Assembly (NCBI RefSeq): GCF_014649035.1
Contig: NZ_BMSG01000029.1
Span: 39,720-103,719, forward strand
Direction of reading: 5' to 3'
DNA length: 64,000 nucleotides
From: Streptomyces sindenensis
GTDB taxonomy: Bacteria > Actinomycetota > Actinomycetes > Streptomycetales > Streptomycetaceae
The translations under genes and the position numbers were made by a program. The notes below the pieces were generated by a model, which saw only the letters and a list, made by a program, of their open reading frames with translations, was not told the DNA's origin and searched no databases. Shown in pieces: positions 34,232 to 41,483 of the stretch (position 1 is its first letter; every line of letters begins with the position of its first letter).

Positions 34232-34462
34232 CAGATGTGACCCTCGTCGGTCTCGCTTCGGTCGAAGTGGTTGGGCTCGAACAGATCTTGATCGGTCATG
34301 GGGATATCGTCCCTTCTGCCGTTGGCCGTTGGAGGCCGATCCGTGTTTCTCCGGTACGCGGGCGGCTCACCCGGGCGGCCTTCGCCGCGTCGGACATCGA
34401 GCCGGGCGGTTACGGGGCGGGGCGACGGCCTGACCGAACGGCGAGGGAAATGGGGGAAGTTG

Positions 34463-34648
34463 ATGGGGCAGACACGGGCGGAGGTCCTGGACGGGGCTGC
34501 GTGCGGGCGGTTTCCGGAGGGCGACGGGCGGGCGGCCGTGGCGTACTCGCTGCGCGGTGAACCCGGCCTGATCGTCGAGCTGGAAGAGGACGCCCGGCAC
34601 CCGGTGCCCTCGCAGGCGCTGTTCCTCGCCCGCCGGGAGGAGGCGTGA
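34463..34648 (+). CDS. Small hypothetical protein coupled to phosphatase-like gene
   Basis: A 61-residue protein (MGQTRAEVLDGAACGRFPEG to ALFLARREEA) with a compact mixed alpha/beta pattern and no transmembrane segment. GGGGGAAG precedes the ATG at a good distance. Its stop overlaps the GTG start of the inositol-phosphatase-like gene (GTGA), so the two are co-translated; this coupling is the only clue to function. Unknown fold. Confidence 0.6.
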   Translation: MGQTRAEVLDGAACGRFPEGDGRAAVAYSLRGEPGLIVELEEDARHPVPSQALFLARREEA

Positions 34649-35481
34649 CCGGCTCACTCGCGAGCGCGACGGACACCGAGGTCGCGGCAGCCGCCGCGCT
34701 GGCCGGGGCGGAGGTCGTACGGGCCCGGTACGGGCGGCTCCACTCCCGTATCGACAAGGGTTCCGGGGACTTCGCCACCGACGTCGACCTGGCCGCCGAG
34801 GAGGCGATCCTCGATGTCATCCGAGCCGCCCGGCCCGGGGACGCGGTGCACGGTGAGGAGGGCGGACGGCAGGGGGTGGCCGGTGCGGAGCGGGAGTGGC
34901 TGGTGGACCCCCTGTGCGGGACGCTCAACTACGCTTCCGGCTCCCAACTCGTCGCCGTCAACGTGGCGTTGCGCAACGGCCCGGCCGCCGTGGCCGATCC
35001 GTTCAGCGGCGAGGTCTTCCTCACCGACGGGGAGGGCGCCCGGGTCCGGTCCGGAGCGCGGGGCGACGAGCGGCCGTTGGCGCCCACGGCGGACACCCGG
35101 CTGGTGGACGTGAACCTTGACCCGCCCTTCCCGAGCGCGCCCGGATTCCGGGGCGTCGACCTGCTCGCCCACCCCGGGTTCGCCGAGAACTTCCGCCCGC
35201 GCGTCGTCTCCACGACGCTGGCGCTGGCCTGGGTCGCGGCGGGCAGGCGGGCCGCCTACGTCACGGACGGCGGCGACCTGAGCGGGAGCGTGCACTTCGC
35301 CGCCGGTATCGCCCTGTGCCGGGCCGCCGACTGCGTCGTCACCGGAGTCGACGGCGCTCCGGTCGGACCGGGCGAGCCGGACGGCCGGGGGCTCGTCGCC
35401 GCCGCGGACCCCGGGACGCACGAGCTGCTCCTGTCGATGATCGATGATCGCCGGCCGCGGGCGGAAAGGCGGGAACGGTAG
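34645..35481 (+). CDS. Inositol-monophosphatase-like protein with altered metal site
   Basis: A 278-residue protein of the IMPase/FBPase superfamily. It keeps the first acidic motif (SGDFATDVDLAAEEAIL) and HGEEGG (Glu ligands near residue 71) but in the signature the usual DPLDGT has become DPLCGT, so the second Asp ligand is Cys91. The distal WD.A motif is VHFAAG, with His217 in place of the last Asp. These changes would weaken Mg2+ binding, so it may be a non-canonical or dead phosphatase with a binding role. Translationally coupled to the upstream 61-residue gene. Confidence 0.85.
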   Translation: MTGSLASATDTEVAAAAALAGAEVVRARYGRLHSRIDKGSGDFATDVDLAAEEAILDVIRAARPGDAVHGEEGGRQGVAGAEREWLVDPLCGTLNYASGSQLVAVNVALRNGPAAVADPFSGEVFLTDGEGARVRSGARGDERPLAPTADTRLVDVNLDPPFPSAPGFRGVDLLAHPGFAENFRPRVVSTTLALAWVAAGRRAAYVTDGGDLSGSVHFAAGIALCRAADCVVTGVDGAPVGPGEPDGRGLVAAADPGTHELLLSMIDDRRPRAERRER

Positions 35482-35515
35482 CAACGGTAGGAACGGTAGA
35501 AGCGACTGGATCTCC

Positions 35516-36139
35516 TCAGATGCGCTCCTCGGGAGGGAAGCCGGTCCAGCGCAGTTCGGCGGGCAGATGGCCGGTGTCGTTGAACAGGAGCAGTGCGGCG
35601 GGGCGGCCGGGCGAGTAACGGATCACGGTCAGTCCGGCGTTGGCGTGGTGGAGGCCCAGCCAGCGCCAGTCCGGGGCGTCCAGCGCGTCCCGGACGAGCC
35701 AGCCGACGAGGAAGTTGTGCGTGACGAGGAGTTCATGGCGGGGCTCGTCGCCCTCGACCGTTCCCGTGAACCGTGCGAGCGCCTCCTCGGCGAGACCGGG
35801 GCCCAGCTCGCGCTCCGCCGCCGGGAACTCGGCCAGCCGTGCGAGCGTCCGGTCGGCCGACTCCCTCGGCAGCTCCTCCCGCGACGGCAGGTACGGGAGG
35901 TAGTCACCGGCCGGTTCGGACCGCCGCAGGGGAACCCCCGGCAGCCGCTCGCCCACCAGCCGGGCTGTCTGCTCGGCGCGGGGGAGCGGGCCGTGGTGGA
36001 TCGTGGTGATCGGGGCCCCGCGCAGCCGCTCCCCGAGCAGGGCGGCCTGGCGGCGGCCGGCCTCCGTCAGCGTGGTCTCGTCCTCGGAGGCCTCACCGTG
36101 CCGGGTCACGTACAGGTAGCGGGCAGCCGTTGCCGTCAT
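35516..36139 (-). CDS. Histidine phosphatase family protein
   Basis: A 207-residue phosphatase of branch 1 (phosphoglycerate-mutase-like). The phospho-accepting His is in LYVTRHGEASEDE, the second Arg in HHGPLPRAEQTARL, the Glu region follows, and the second catalytic His is in LLVTHNFLVGWLV. GGAGG lies seven bases before the ATG at 36139. It converges on the IMPase-like gene 35 bp away. Substrate unknown. Confidence 0.9.
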   Translation of the reverse strand: MTATAARYLYVTRHGEASEDETTLTEAGRRQAALLGERLRGAPITTIHHGPLPRAEQTARLVGERLPGVPLRRSEPAGDYLPYLPSREELPRESADRTLARLAEFPAAERELGPGLAEEALARFTGTVEGDEPRHELLVTHNFLVGWLVRDALDAPDWRWLGLHHANAGLTVIRYSPGRPAALLLFNDTGHLPAELRWTGFPPEERI

Positions 36140-36247
36140 GGTGTTCCTCCGTCGCGGTTCATGATCGTTCGACCGTCTGCGGGGACGTCGGGCCGAACCC
36201 AGGCGGTTCCGGATGCGCCGGGGCAGCGATCGGGGCACCGTGGATGC

Positions 36248-36466
36248 ATGGCCGAGCACCCGCCCGTGATCGTCTATCCGCCTTCCGCGACCGGAGGACG
36301 GCGGGTCACCGTGCACGGCCAGATCGTGGGCCTGGCGCACGGCCGGGGCGAGGTGGCCGCGCTGCTGCGGGCCGCGGGGTTCGCCCCCGGGCCCGACAAG
36401 GTCGTCGAGCTGGACCGGCCCGGGCTGATCGAATGGCGCGGGGGCGACCTCGACACCTGGGGGTGA
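36248..36466 (+). CDS. Small conserved hypothetical protein
   Basis: A 72-residue protein (MAEHPPVIVYPPSATGGRRV to LIEWRGGDLDTWG). It has strand-rich VTVHGQIVGLAHGRGEVAAL and appears as a small conserved Streptomyces protein with no known domain. It is followed 4 bp later by the next gene, so they form a pair. Divergent from the histidine phosphatase. Confidence 0.7.
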   Translation: MAEHPPVIVYPPSATGGRRVTVHGQIVGLAHGRGEVAALLRAAGFAPGPDKVVELDRPGLIEWRGGDLDTWG

Positions 36467-36470
36467 TCCC

Positions 36471-36815
36471 GTGAAGCGTCGTCGGACGGTACGGGAGAGC
36501 GCGTCGATCGAACCACCGCCCGGGTACTACGCGGCCGGGGCCGAGCCTCCCGACGCGGCGCAGAGAGCGCTGATCCTGGACTGGGTCGTGAGCCGGCGCG
36601 TCGCGAGCGGCTGGCGCGTGGAGTGCCGCTCCGGGAGCCAGGTGGTGCTGGTGCGCGGACAGCCGGTGAACCATGAGCTGCACGCCTTCCTCACCGTCTT
36701 CTCGTGCCTGGTGTGGGGCGCCGTGTGGGCCGGCCTCGCCCTGGTCAACCGGGTCGAGCGGGAGGCGCTCACCGTCGACGCCCAGGGGCGCGTCGTCACG
36801 GTCAGCGCGCCGTGA
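36471..36815 (+). CDS. Small single-TM hypothetical protein
   Basis: A 114-residue protein starting with GTG. The N-terminal half is polar (GYYAAGAEPPDAAQRALILD); the middle has strands (GWRVECRSGSQVVLVRG) and a membrane helix near the C-terminus (FLTVFSCLVWGAVWAGLALV), ending in a basic DNA-unrelated tail. Found with the 72-residue gene in a probable two-gene unit. Unknown function. Confidence 0.72.
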   Translation: MKRRRTVRESASIEPPPGYYAAGAEPPDAAQRALILDWVVSRRVASGWRVECRSGSQVVLVRGQPVNHELHAFLTVFSCLVWGAVWAGLALVNRVEREALTVDAQGRVVTVSAP

Positions 36816-36929
36816 CCCTTCACCCGAACGGGTGCGTCCCGCTGGCTGTGCCCGGACGCCGCGAGGAACGTCGGAGGTGGCCCGCCCGTACCGCCGTGGC
36901 AGGTCAGGACAGCAGGCGCCCGGTACCCA

Positions 36930-37005
36930 CCCGTTCCGGCCGAACCTCCGGCCGCACCGGGGCCCGTTCCGGCCGAACCTCCGGCCGCACCGGGGCCCGT
37001 TCCGG
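36930..37005 (+). repeat. 33-bp tandem repeat
   Basis: Two identical 33-bp units (36930-36962 and 36963-36995) and 10 bp of a third (36996-37005) with the internal mirror CGGCCGAACCTCCGGCCG. The array ends 14 bp before the ATG of the next gene, so it sits in its 5' untranslated or promoter region. Confidence 0.93.
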
Positions 37006-37018
37006 CTAAGGAGTCCTC

Positions 37019-37495
37019 ATGTCGCAGTCCAGCACGCTCCCGCCCGGATCCTCGCCCGGATCCTCGCGCCCCGCCGAACCCCGTCCGGGCGGCAATCCGG
37101 GCAGTCCGTGGGCGGCCGGGGGAACGGTGTTCGCCGGTGTTCTGCTCTTCGTGGACGGCGTCCTCGGAGTGCTCAAGGGCATCGCGGGGATCGCCTCGAA
37201 CGACGTGTACACGCGGATCAACGACTACGTCTTCAAGTTCAGCGTGAACTCGTGGGGCTGGATCCACCTCGTCCTCGGCGTGATCCTCATCCTCGTGGGC
37301 TGGGGCATCCTCAAGGGCGCGGCCTGGGCCCGCGGCGCGGGTGTCGCTCTCGCCTCCCTGAATCTCATCGCCAATTTCATGTGGCTCCCGTACACCCCGG
37401 TCTGGGCCATCGTCACCATCGCGATCGACGTCTTCGTCATCTGGGCCCTGTGCACCGACCGGTCGAGCGAGAACGACTGGGCGCGGAGCGGCTGA
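37019..37495 (+). CDS. Four-TM integral membrane protein (DUF7144-like)
   Basis: A 158-residue protein. After a 30-residue Pro/Ser/Gly leader come four membrane helices: TVFAGVLLFVDGVLGVLKGI, the GWIHLVLGVILILVGWGIL pair, and TPVWAIVTIAIDVFVIWALC. This matches a widespread family of four-helix actinobacterial membrane proteins, sometimes annotated DUF7144. Start preceded by AAGGAG. Function unknown. Confidence 0.82.
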   Translation: MSQSSTLPPGSSPGSSRPAEPRPGGNPGSPWAAGGTVFAGVLLFVDGVLGVLKGIAGIASNDVYTRINDYVFKFSVNSWGWIHLVLGVILILVGWGILKGAAWARGAGVALASLNLIANFMWLPYTPVWAIVTIAIDVFVIWALCTDRSSENDWARSG

Positions 37496-37590
37496 GCGAC
37501 CGGCGCGGGCAGGGGGGCGCAGGCGGAGCGGACACCCGGCCGCGGGGCGGCCGGGTGTCCGTTGTCAGTGGGGCGGTCCACACTGGAGTC

Positions 37591-37815
37591 ATGTGCCGCA
37601 GCATCAAAACACTCCGCCCGCCCGCCCTCCCCGAGGAAGCCACCGAGGAGGACATGCGGGCCGCCGCCCTTCAGTACGTACGCAAGGTCTCCGGATTCCG
37701 CGCGCCCGCCGCGCACAACCGGGAGGTCTTCGACCGGGCCGTCGACGAGATCACCGAGGCGACGATGAAGCTGCTCAACGGGCTTGAGATACGCGGCGCG
37801 ACGCGGGGCGCTTGA
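37591..37815 (+). CDS. DUF2277 family protein
   Basis: A 74-residue protein with the typical beginning MCRSIKTLRPPALPEEATEE, then AAALQYVRKVSGFRAPAAHN and a helical end (EVFDRAVDEITEATMKLLNG). DUF2277 members are small proteins of unknown function. The 3' end overlaps the DedA gene on the opposite strand by 41 bp. Confidence 0.9.
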   Translation: MCRSIKTLRPPALPEEATEEDMRAAALQYVRKVSGFRAPAAHNREVFDRAVDEITEATMKLLNGLEIRGATRGA

Positions 37816-38416
37816 CCACGAACGCGGCCAGGGCGCCCGCCACGAACAGGGCCAGCACCGAGACGGCCGTGCCGAACCACGTCGAGCCCAGCCACCGGCC
37901 GCCGAAATAGCCGAGGCCCACGCTGTAACCGGCCCAGGCCAGGCCCGCCAGCGCGGACCAGGGGAGGAAGTCCCGCTTCCTGCGGTGGGCGGCGCCCGCG
38001 CCGAGGGAGACCACGGAGCGGCCCGCCGGGGCGAACCGGGCGATGATCACCAGCGCGCCGCCACCCCGGCTCAGGGCCGCGCCGAGACGTTCCTGCGCGC
38101 TGGTCAGGCGCCGGGAGCGGGCGATGGCCCGGTCCAGCCGGTCGCCCCCGCGCCAGGCGAGCCGGTACGCGACGAGGTCGCCGAGCACCGAGGCGGTGGC
38201 CGCGCACAGGATCAGCACGACGAGCGAGGGGACCTGGCCGCCGGCGCCCTCACCGGAGCCGTTGACGGTGGTGGAGCCCGCTGCCGCCGCGGTTGCGGCC
38301 GTGATGACGAGAACACCGCTGGGCAGGAGGGGCAGGAAGACGTCCAGGAGGACGGAGAGGGCGACCACCACGTAGATCCATGGGCTGCTGGTCAGCGCGG
38401 CCACACTCTCCAACAC
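37775..38416 (-). CDS. DedA-family membrane protein
   Basis: A 213-residue polytopic membrane protein of the DedA/SNARE-associated (VTT) family, which moves phospholipids or maintains membrane and envelope balance. It has about five hydrophobic segments; the conserved parts VLGDLVAYRLAWRGGDRL and RFAPAGRSVVSLGAGA are visible, and the Glu of the first re-entrant helix is not obvious. It is transcribed alone and overlaps the DUF2277 gene at its 3' end. Confidence 0.87.
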   Translation of the reverse strand: MLESVAALTSSPWIYVVVALSVLLDVFLPLLPSGVLVITAATAAAAGSTTVNGSGEGAGGQVPSLVVLILCAATASVLGDLVAYRLAWRGGDRLDRAIARSRRLTSAQERLGAALSRGGGALVIIARFAPAGRSVVSLGAGAAHRRKRDFLPWSALAGLAWAGYSVGLGYFGGRWLGSTWFGTAVSVLALFVAGALAAFVVKRPASRRVSQAR

Positions 38417-38613
38417 CGTCTACTACTCCCCGGTCGTGTCAACGCCGCGACGGTCGCAGGGGAGCGGCAGGGCGGCAGGTTCAGCTGTACAGCGTACGCG
38501 TGGGGCTTCTCCCGACACCGCCCAGGGCGGGTGATGTTGTGCAGGTCACGTACACCTGGCGGCCGTGCGCCCGTTAGGCGGGGAGAACGACCGGCACGAG
38601 CGAGGAGCAGCGC

Positions 38614-39465
38614 ATGACGGCATGGATGGTACGGACGGGACACGGTCCCGCGCACCCGAATTCGGGGCGGGGGCCGACGGCGGGACCCGAGGGGGAGCCG
38701 AGGTCGCGGGGCCGGGGGACCTCACGGGTTCCGGGCGTGCTGGCGGGTGCGGCGGCACTGCTGACGCTCGCGTACGGAGCGGGCGTCGGCGTCGCCGCCG
38801 GGGAGCCCGCCCCCGGCGCCCCCGGTGGCCGTGCCACCCCTGGCGCCCATGAAGCGCACGGAGGTCAGGACGCCGGTCTCCACGCCGCACCCGCCACTCC
38901 CGTGGGCCCCGACGCGCACGGCGGCCCCGACGCCCCCGGCGGCCCCGGCGCGCACGGGGCTTCGGTGGTGGACCCGAGCCGCGCCGATGACGTCGCCGGC
39001 GCGGGCGGCACCTCGTGGATGCGGGCCGCGGGGGTGTTCTCCCCGCCCGGTTCGTTCGTCCCGTCCGACGCGCTGACGTACGACACCCGGCTGGTGCCGG
39101 CGGGCGCGCGGATCGAGATCACCGAGTTCAGGGACCCGTCCGGCACCCGGGTCGGGGCACACCTGCGAGGACTCGTGCCCGGCCGGGCGTACGGGATGCA
39201 CGTGCACACCTCGCCCTGCGGCGCCGACCCGGCCGCCGCGGGCCCCCACTACCAGCACCGCCCCTCGGCGACCGCGGACCCGGTCAACGAGGCGTGGCTG
39301 GACTTCCGGACGGACGAGGACGGCGACGGGCGCGCGGAGGCCGTCCACGACTGGAACTTCCGGGAGGGCGGGGCACGGTCGGTGATCATCCACGACCGGC
39401 AGGGCGGTGCGGGGGAGCGGGCGGCCTGCTTCACGGTGCCGTTGGGGCCCGACGGCAGGGACTGA
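38614..39465 (+). CDS. Secreted Cu/Zn superoxide dismutase-like protein
   Basis: A 283-residue exported protein. After a membrane segment at about residues 42-66 there is a long Gly/Pro/Ala/His-rich linker with HGGPDAP repeats, then a Cu/Zn SOD domain. Metal-site residues are present: HVH near residue 197, GPHYQH near 210, EAVHDWNF and SVIIHDRQ near the C-terminus, and the disulfide pair SPCGADP/RAACFTV. Its N-terminus has about 40 residues before the membrane segment, unusually long. The fold is divergent, so dismutase activity needs proof. It ends in a 13-bp hairpin terminator shared with DoxX. Confidence 0.78.
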   Translation: MTAWMVRTGHGPAHPNSGRGPTAGPEGEPRSRGRGTSRVPGVLAGAAALLTLAYGAGVGVAAGEPAPGAPGGRATPGAHEAHGGQDAGLHAAPATPVGPDAHGGPDAPGGPGAHGASVVDPSRADDVAGAGGTSWMRAAGVFSPPGSFVPSDALTYDTRLVPAGARIEITEFRDPSGTRVGAHLRGLVPGRAYGMHVHTSPCGADPAAAGPHYQHRPSATADPVNEAWLDFRTDEDGDGRAEAVHDWNFREGGARSVIIHDRQGGAGERAACFTVPLGPDGRD

Positions 39466-39489
39466 CCGGGGAACACGGCGTACGCCGGA

Positions 39490-39528
39490 GCGCCCCGCTC
39501 CCTCCGCGAACTCGGGGGAGCGGGGCGC
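39490..39528. terminator. Hairpin terminator between SOD-like and DoxX genes
   Basis: Perfect 13-bp inverted repeat (39490-39502 and 39516-39528) with a 13-nt loop, between convergent genes. Confidence 0.75.
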
Positions 39529-39635
39529 AGCCGTACGCTTCCGGTCTCACCGCCGGGGCCTCACCGCGCGCCGGGTCGGCGCCGGAACGCGGGGCTGGGC
39601 GGGGCCGTGGAGGGACGTGGCGCGGGGGTGGCCGG

Positions 39636-40091
39636 TCAGACCGGGACGGTCGGGGCCTTGTCGGGCCGCGTCGCGTCCCCGGCGGTGGCAGCGGTGCCCG
39701 TGCTCCGCGAACCGAAGAACCGGTCCAGGGCGACGGCGCCCGGGCCGGTGAAGACCAGCAGCAGGAACGCCCAGCAGAACATCGCCGACGGCTCGCCGCC
39801 GTTCTGGAGCGGCAGGAGCGCCTCCGGCTGGTGCACCTTGAAGTACGCGTAGGCCATCGAGCCCGAGGCGAGGAACGCCGCGGCACGGGTGCCGAGTCCG
39901 ACGGCGACCAGAGACCCGCAGACCAGCTGGATCAGAGCGGCGTACCAGCCTGGCCAGGCACCGGTCTCGGCCTGGTTGCCGCCGAGCACCCCGAAGAGGG
40001 TGGCGGCGCCGTGGAAGGCGAAGAGCAGGCCGACGACGAAGCGGAAGAGGCTGAGCACATAGGGCTGCGCCTGATGCAAGCGGATGAGCAT
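39636..40091 (-). CDS. DoxX-family membrane protein
   Basis: A 151-residue four-helix membrane protein of the DoxX family (LSLFRFVVGLLFAFHGAATL, AALIQLVCGSLVAVGLGTRA, AFLASGSMAYAYFKVHQPEA, MFCWAFLLLVFTGPGAVALD). DoxX proteins act in thiol or quinone-linked oxidative-stress handling in mycobacteria, and it sits opposite an SOD-like gene here. GGAGCC precedes the ATG at 40091. An iron-box-like 19-mer at 40142-40160 overlaps its promoter, which suggests iron-dependent control. Confidence 0.88.
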   Translation of the reverse strand: MLIRLHQAQPYVLSLFRFVVGLLFAFHGAATLFGVLGGNQAETGAWPGWYAALIQLVCGSLVAVGLGTRAAAFLASGSMAYAYFKVHQPEALLPLQNGGEPSAMFCWAFLLLVFTGPGAVALDRFFGSRSTGTAATAGDATRPDKAPTVPV

Positions 40092-40141
40092 GGGGGGTGG
40101 GCTCCTTCGGTCGGGGTGGGGACGTGAACCGACTGGGCGCA

Positions 40142-40160
40142 TCAGGTTAGGAAAACCTCA
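40142..40160. promoter_or_regulatory. Candidate DmdR/IdeR iron box upstream of doxX-type gene
   Basis: On the minus strand the 19-mer reads TGAGGTTTTCCTAACCTGA, matching the Streptomyces iron-box consensus TTAGGTGAGCCTAACCTAA at 14 of 19 positions with both half-sites mostly kept. It lies 51-69 bp upstream of the DoxX start, in the promoter area. Confidence 0.45.
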
Positions 40161-40219
40161 CCAGTACTTGCAACTTCAACATTCTGTCGGGTGGCTTGAA
40201 GTCGACTAGCTCTATTGAG

Positions 40220-40233
40220 TGAGCGAACGCTCA
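40220..40233. promoter_or_regulatory. Orphan TetR-type palindrome
   Basis: TGAGCG-AA-CGCTCA is a perfect 14-bp palindrome in the 431-bp gap between the DoxX and HNH genes. It resembles operators of autoregulated TetR proteins, but no regulator gene is found next to it. The rest of this gap (40092-40522) shows no supported gene. Confidence 0.35.
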
Positions 40234-40522
40234 AAAGCCCCTGCGAGCTGGGCTCTCCGCTTCCTCGGTGTGGCCTGCACCCGTGGCAGCGCAGACTTCC
40301 GGCCAAGCGGTGTGAGCGTCATGGGCAGGTATGCGCGGGAGTGCGTCCGGTTCCGCTTCCCGCGGCCGGCCGGTCCTCTCGGGATCGGGCGTCGTCCGCT
40401 GTCCCGCGGCCGGGCCGCCGGCCGCGCGGGTGCCGCCCGTCACCGGCCGTACTCGGCCGAAAACACCCCGGTACGCCGGCCGGGTGCGTGCGCTCGGTCG
40501 GCGTACCGGGGTGGTGACGGGG

Positions 40523-41167
40523 TCAGCAGCCGTTCAGCGCCGACCGGAGGGCGCTCTTCTCGGCGGAGTCGACGCTCAGGTTGTAGTGCTTCTTGACGTG
40601 GACCCAGGCGCGGACGTACGTGCACGTGTACGAGGAGCGCGGCGGCAGCCACTCGGCCGGGTCCTTGTCGCCCTTGGACTGGTTCACGTTGTCGGTGACC
40701 GCGATGAGCTGGGGGCGGGTCAGGTCGTTGGCGAACGACTGGCGCTGGGAGTTGGTCCAGCTGCTCGCGCCGGAGCGCCAGGCCTCGGCCAGCGGGATCA
40801 TGTGGTCGATGTCCACGTCGGACGCGGCGCTCCAGGTGGCGCCGTCGTAGGGCGAGTACCAGCGGCCGCTGACCGCGGCGCAGGAGGAGTCCTGCTGGAC
40901 GTTGGTGCCGTCGCGCTTGAGGACGACCTCACGGGTGTTGCAGGATCCCGACTGGGTGATCCAGTGCGGGAACTTGTCGCGGCTGTAGCCGCTGGACGAC
41001 CCCTCCGCGCCGACGGTGAGCTGGCTGAGGTAGGTGCGCGCGGTCGCCGCGCTGACCGGGGTGGGCATGGCGGCCTGGGCGCCGGGGGCGCTGAACAGGG
41101 TGGACGTGGCGGCGAGCGCTGCGGTTGCGGCGACGACGGAGAGGCGACGCGCGTAGACACCGGACAT
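40523..41167 (-). CDS. Secreted HNH family nuclease (DUF1524)
   Basis: A 214-residue exported protein with a signal peptide (residues 1-33, ending APGAQA) and a DUF1524/HNH domain. The catalytic motif is DIDHMIPLAEAWRSGASSW, followed by AVTDNVNQSKGDKDPAEWLP and CTYVRAWVHVKKHY. Three Cys pairs are typical of these exported nucleases. AAGGGAG precedes the ATG at 41167. It probably digests extracellular DNA or RNA. Monocistronic. Confidence 0.9.
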   Translation of the reverse strand: MSGVYARRLSVVAATAALAATSTLFSAPGAQAAMPTPVSAATARTYLSQLTVGAEGSSSGYSRDKFPHWITQSGSCNTREVVLKRDGTNVQQDSSCAAVSGRWYSPYDGATWSAASDVDIDHMIPLAEAWRSGASSWTNSQRQSFANDLTRPQLIAVTDNVNQSKGDKDPAEWLPPRSSYTCTYVRAWVHVKKHYNLSVDSAEKSALRSALNGC

Positions 41168-41483
41168 GCGAACTCCCTTGATGTGGGGGGTGCGTGGGTG
41201 GGCGACGATCGGGCTTCGGCGGATCCCGGCCATCGTGGCGACGCCAGGTTTCTGTGGGGTGGGCGTCAGGTAACAGAGTGGCGACATGTGCACGTCACAT
41301 CAAGGGGTGTGCAGGGGGAGTGACGGATCGCGGGGGCGCGCAGGTCCGTCACGGGCGGTTTGTCCGGGGGGTGTTCGGTGCTCCGGTGGAGGGGCGGGGG
41401 CGCTAGGCTTCCGCTCGCGCCCCTCGGAGTGGCCTGCGGCGTCGGGAAGTCGGGCGGACGGGGCGTGGCTCTACCGTTGCCGC

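Noticed and set aside
33629..34240. Protein gene on the + strand opposite the 172-residue membrane protein
   Set aside because: It lacks a credible start or domain, while the minus strand shows a clear membrane helix and stop-transfer sequence.
40219..40596. Small + strand frame beginning SERSKAPASW after the DoxX gene
   Set aside because: It overlaps the secreted nuclease gene on the other strand and has no recognisable domain; it may be the decayed start of a lost regulator gene.
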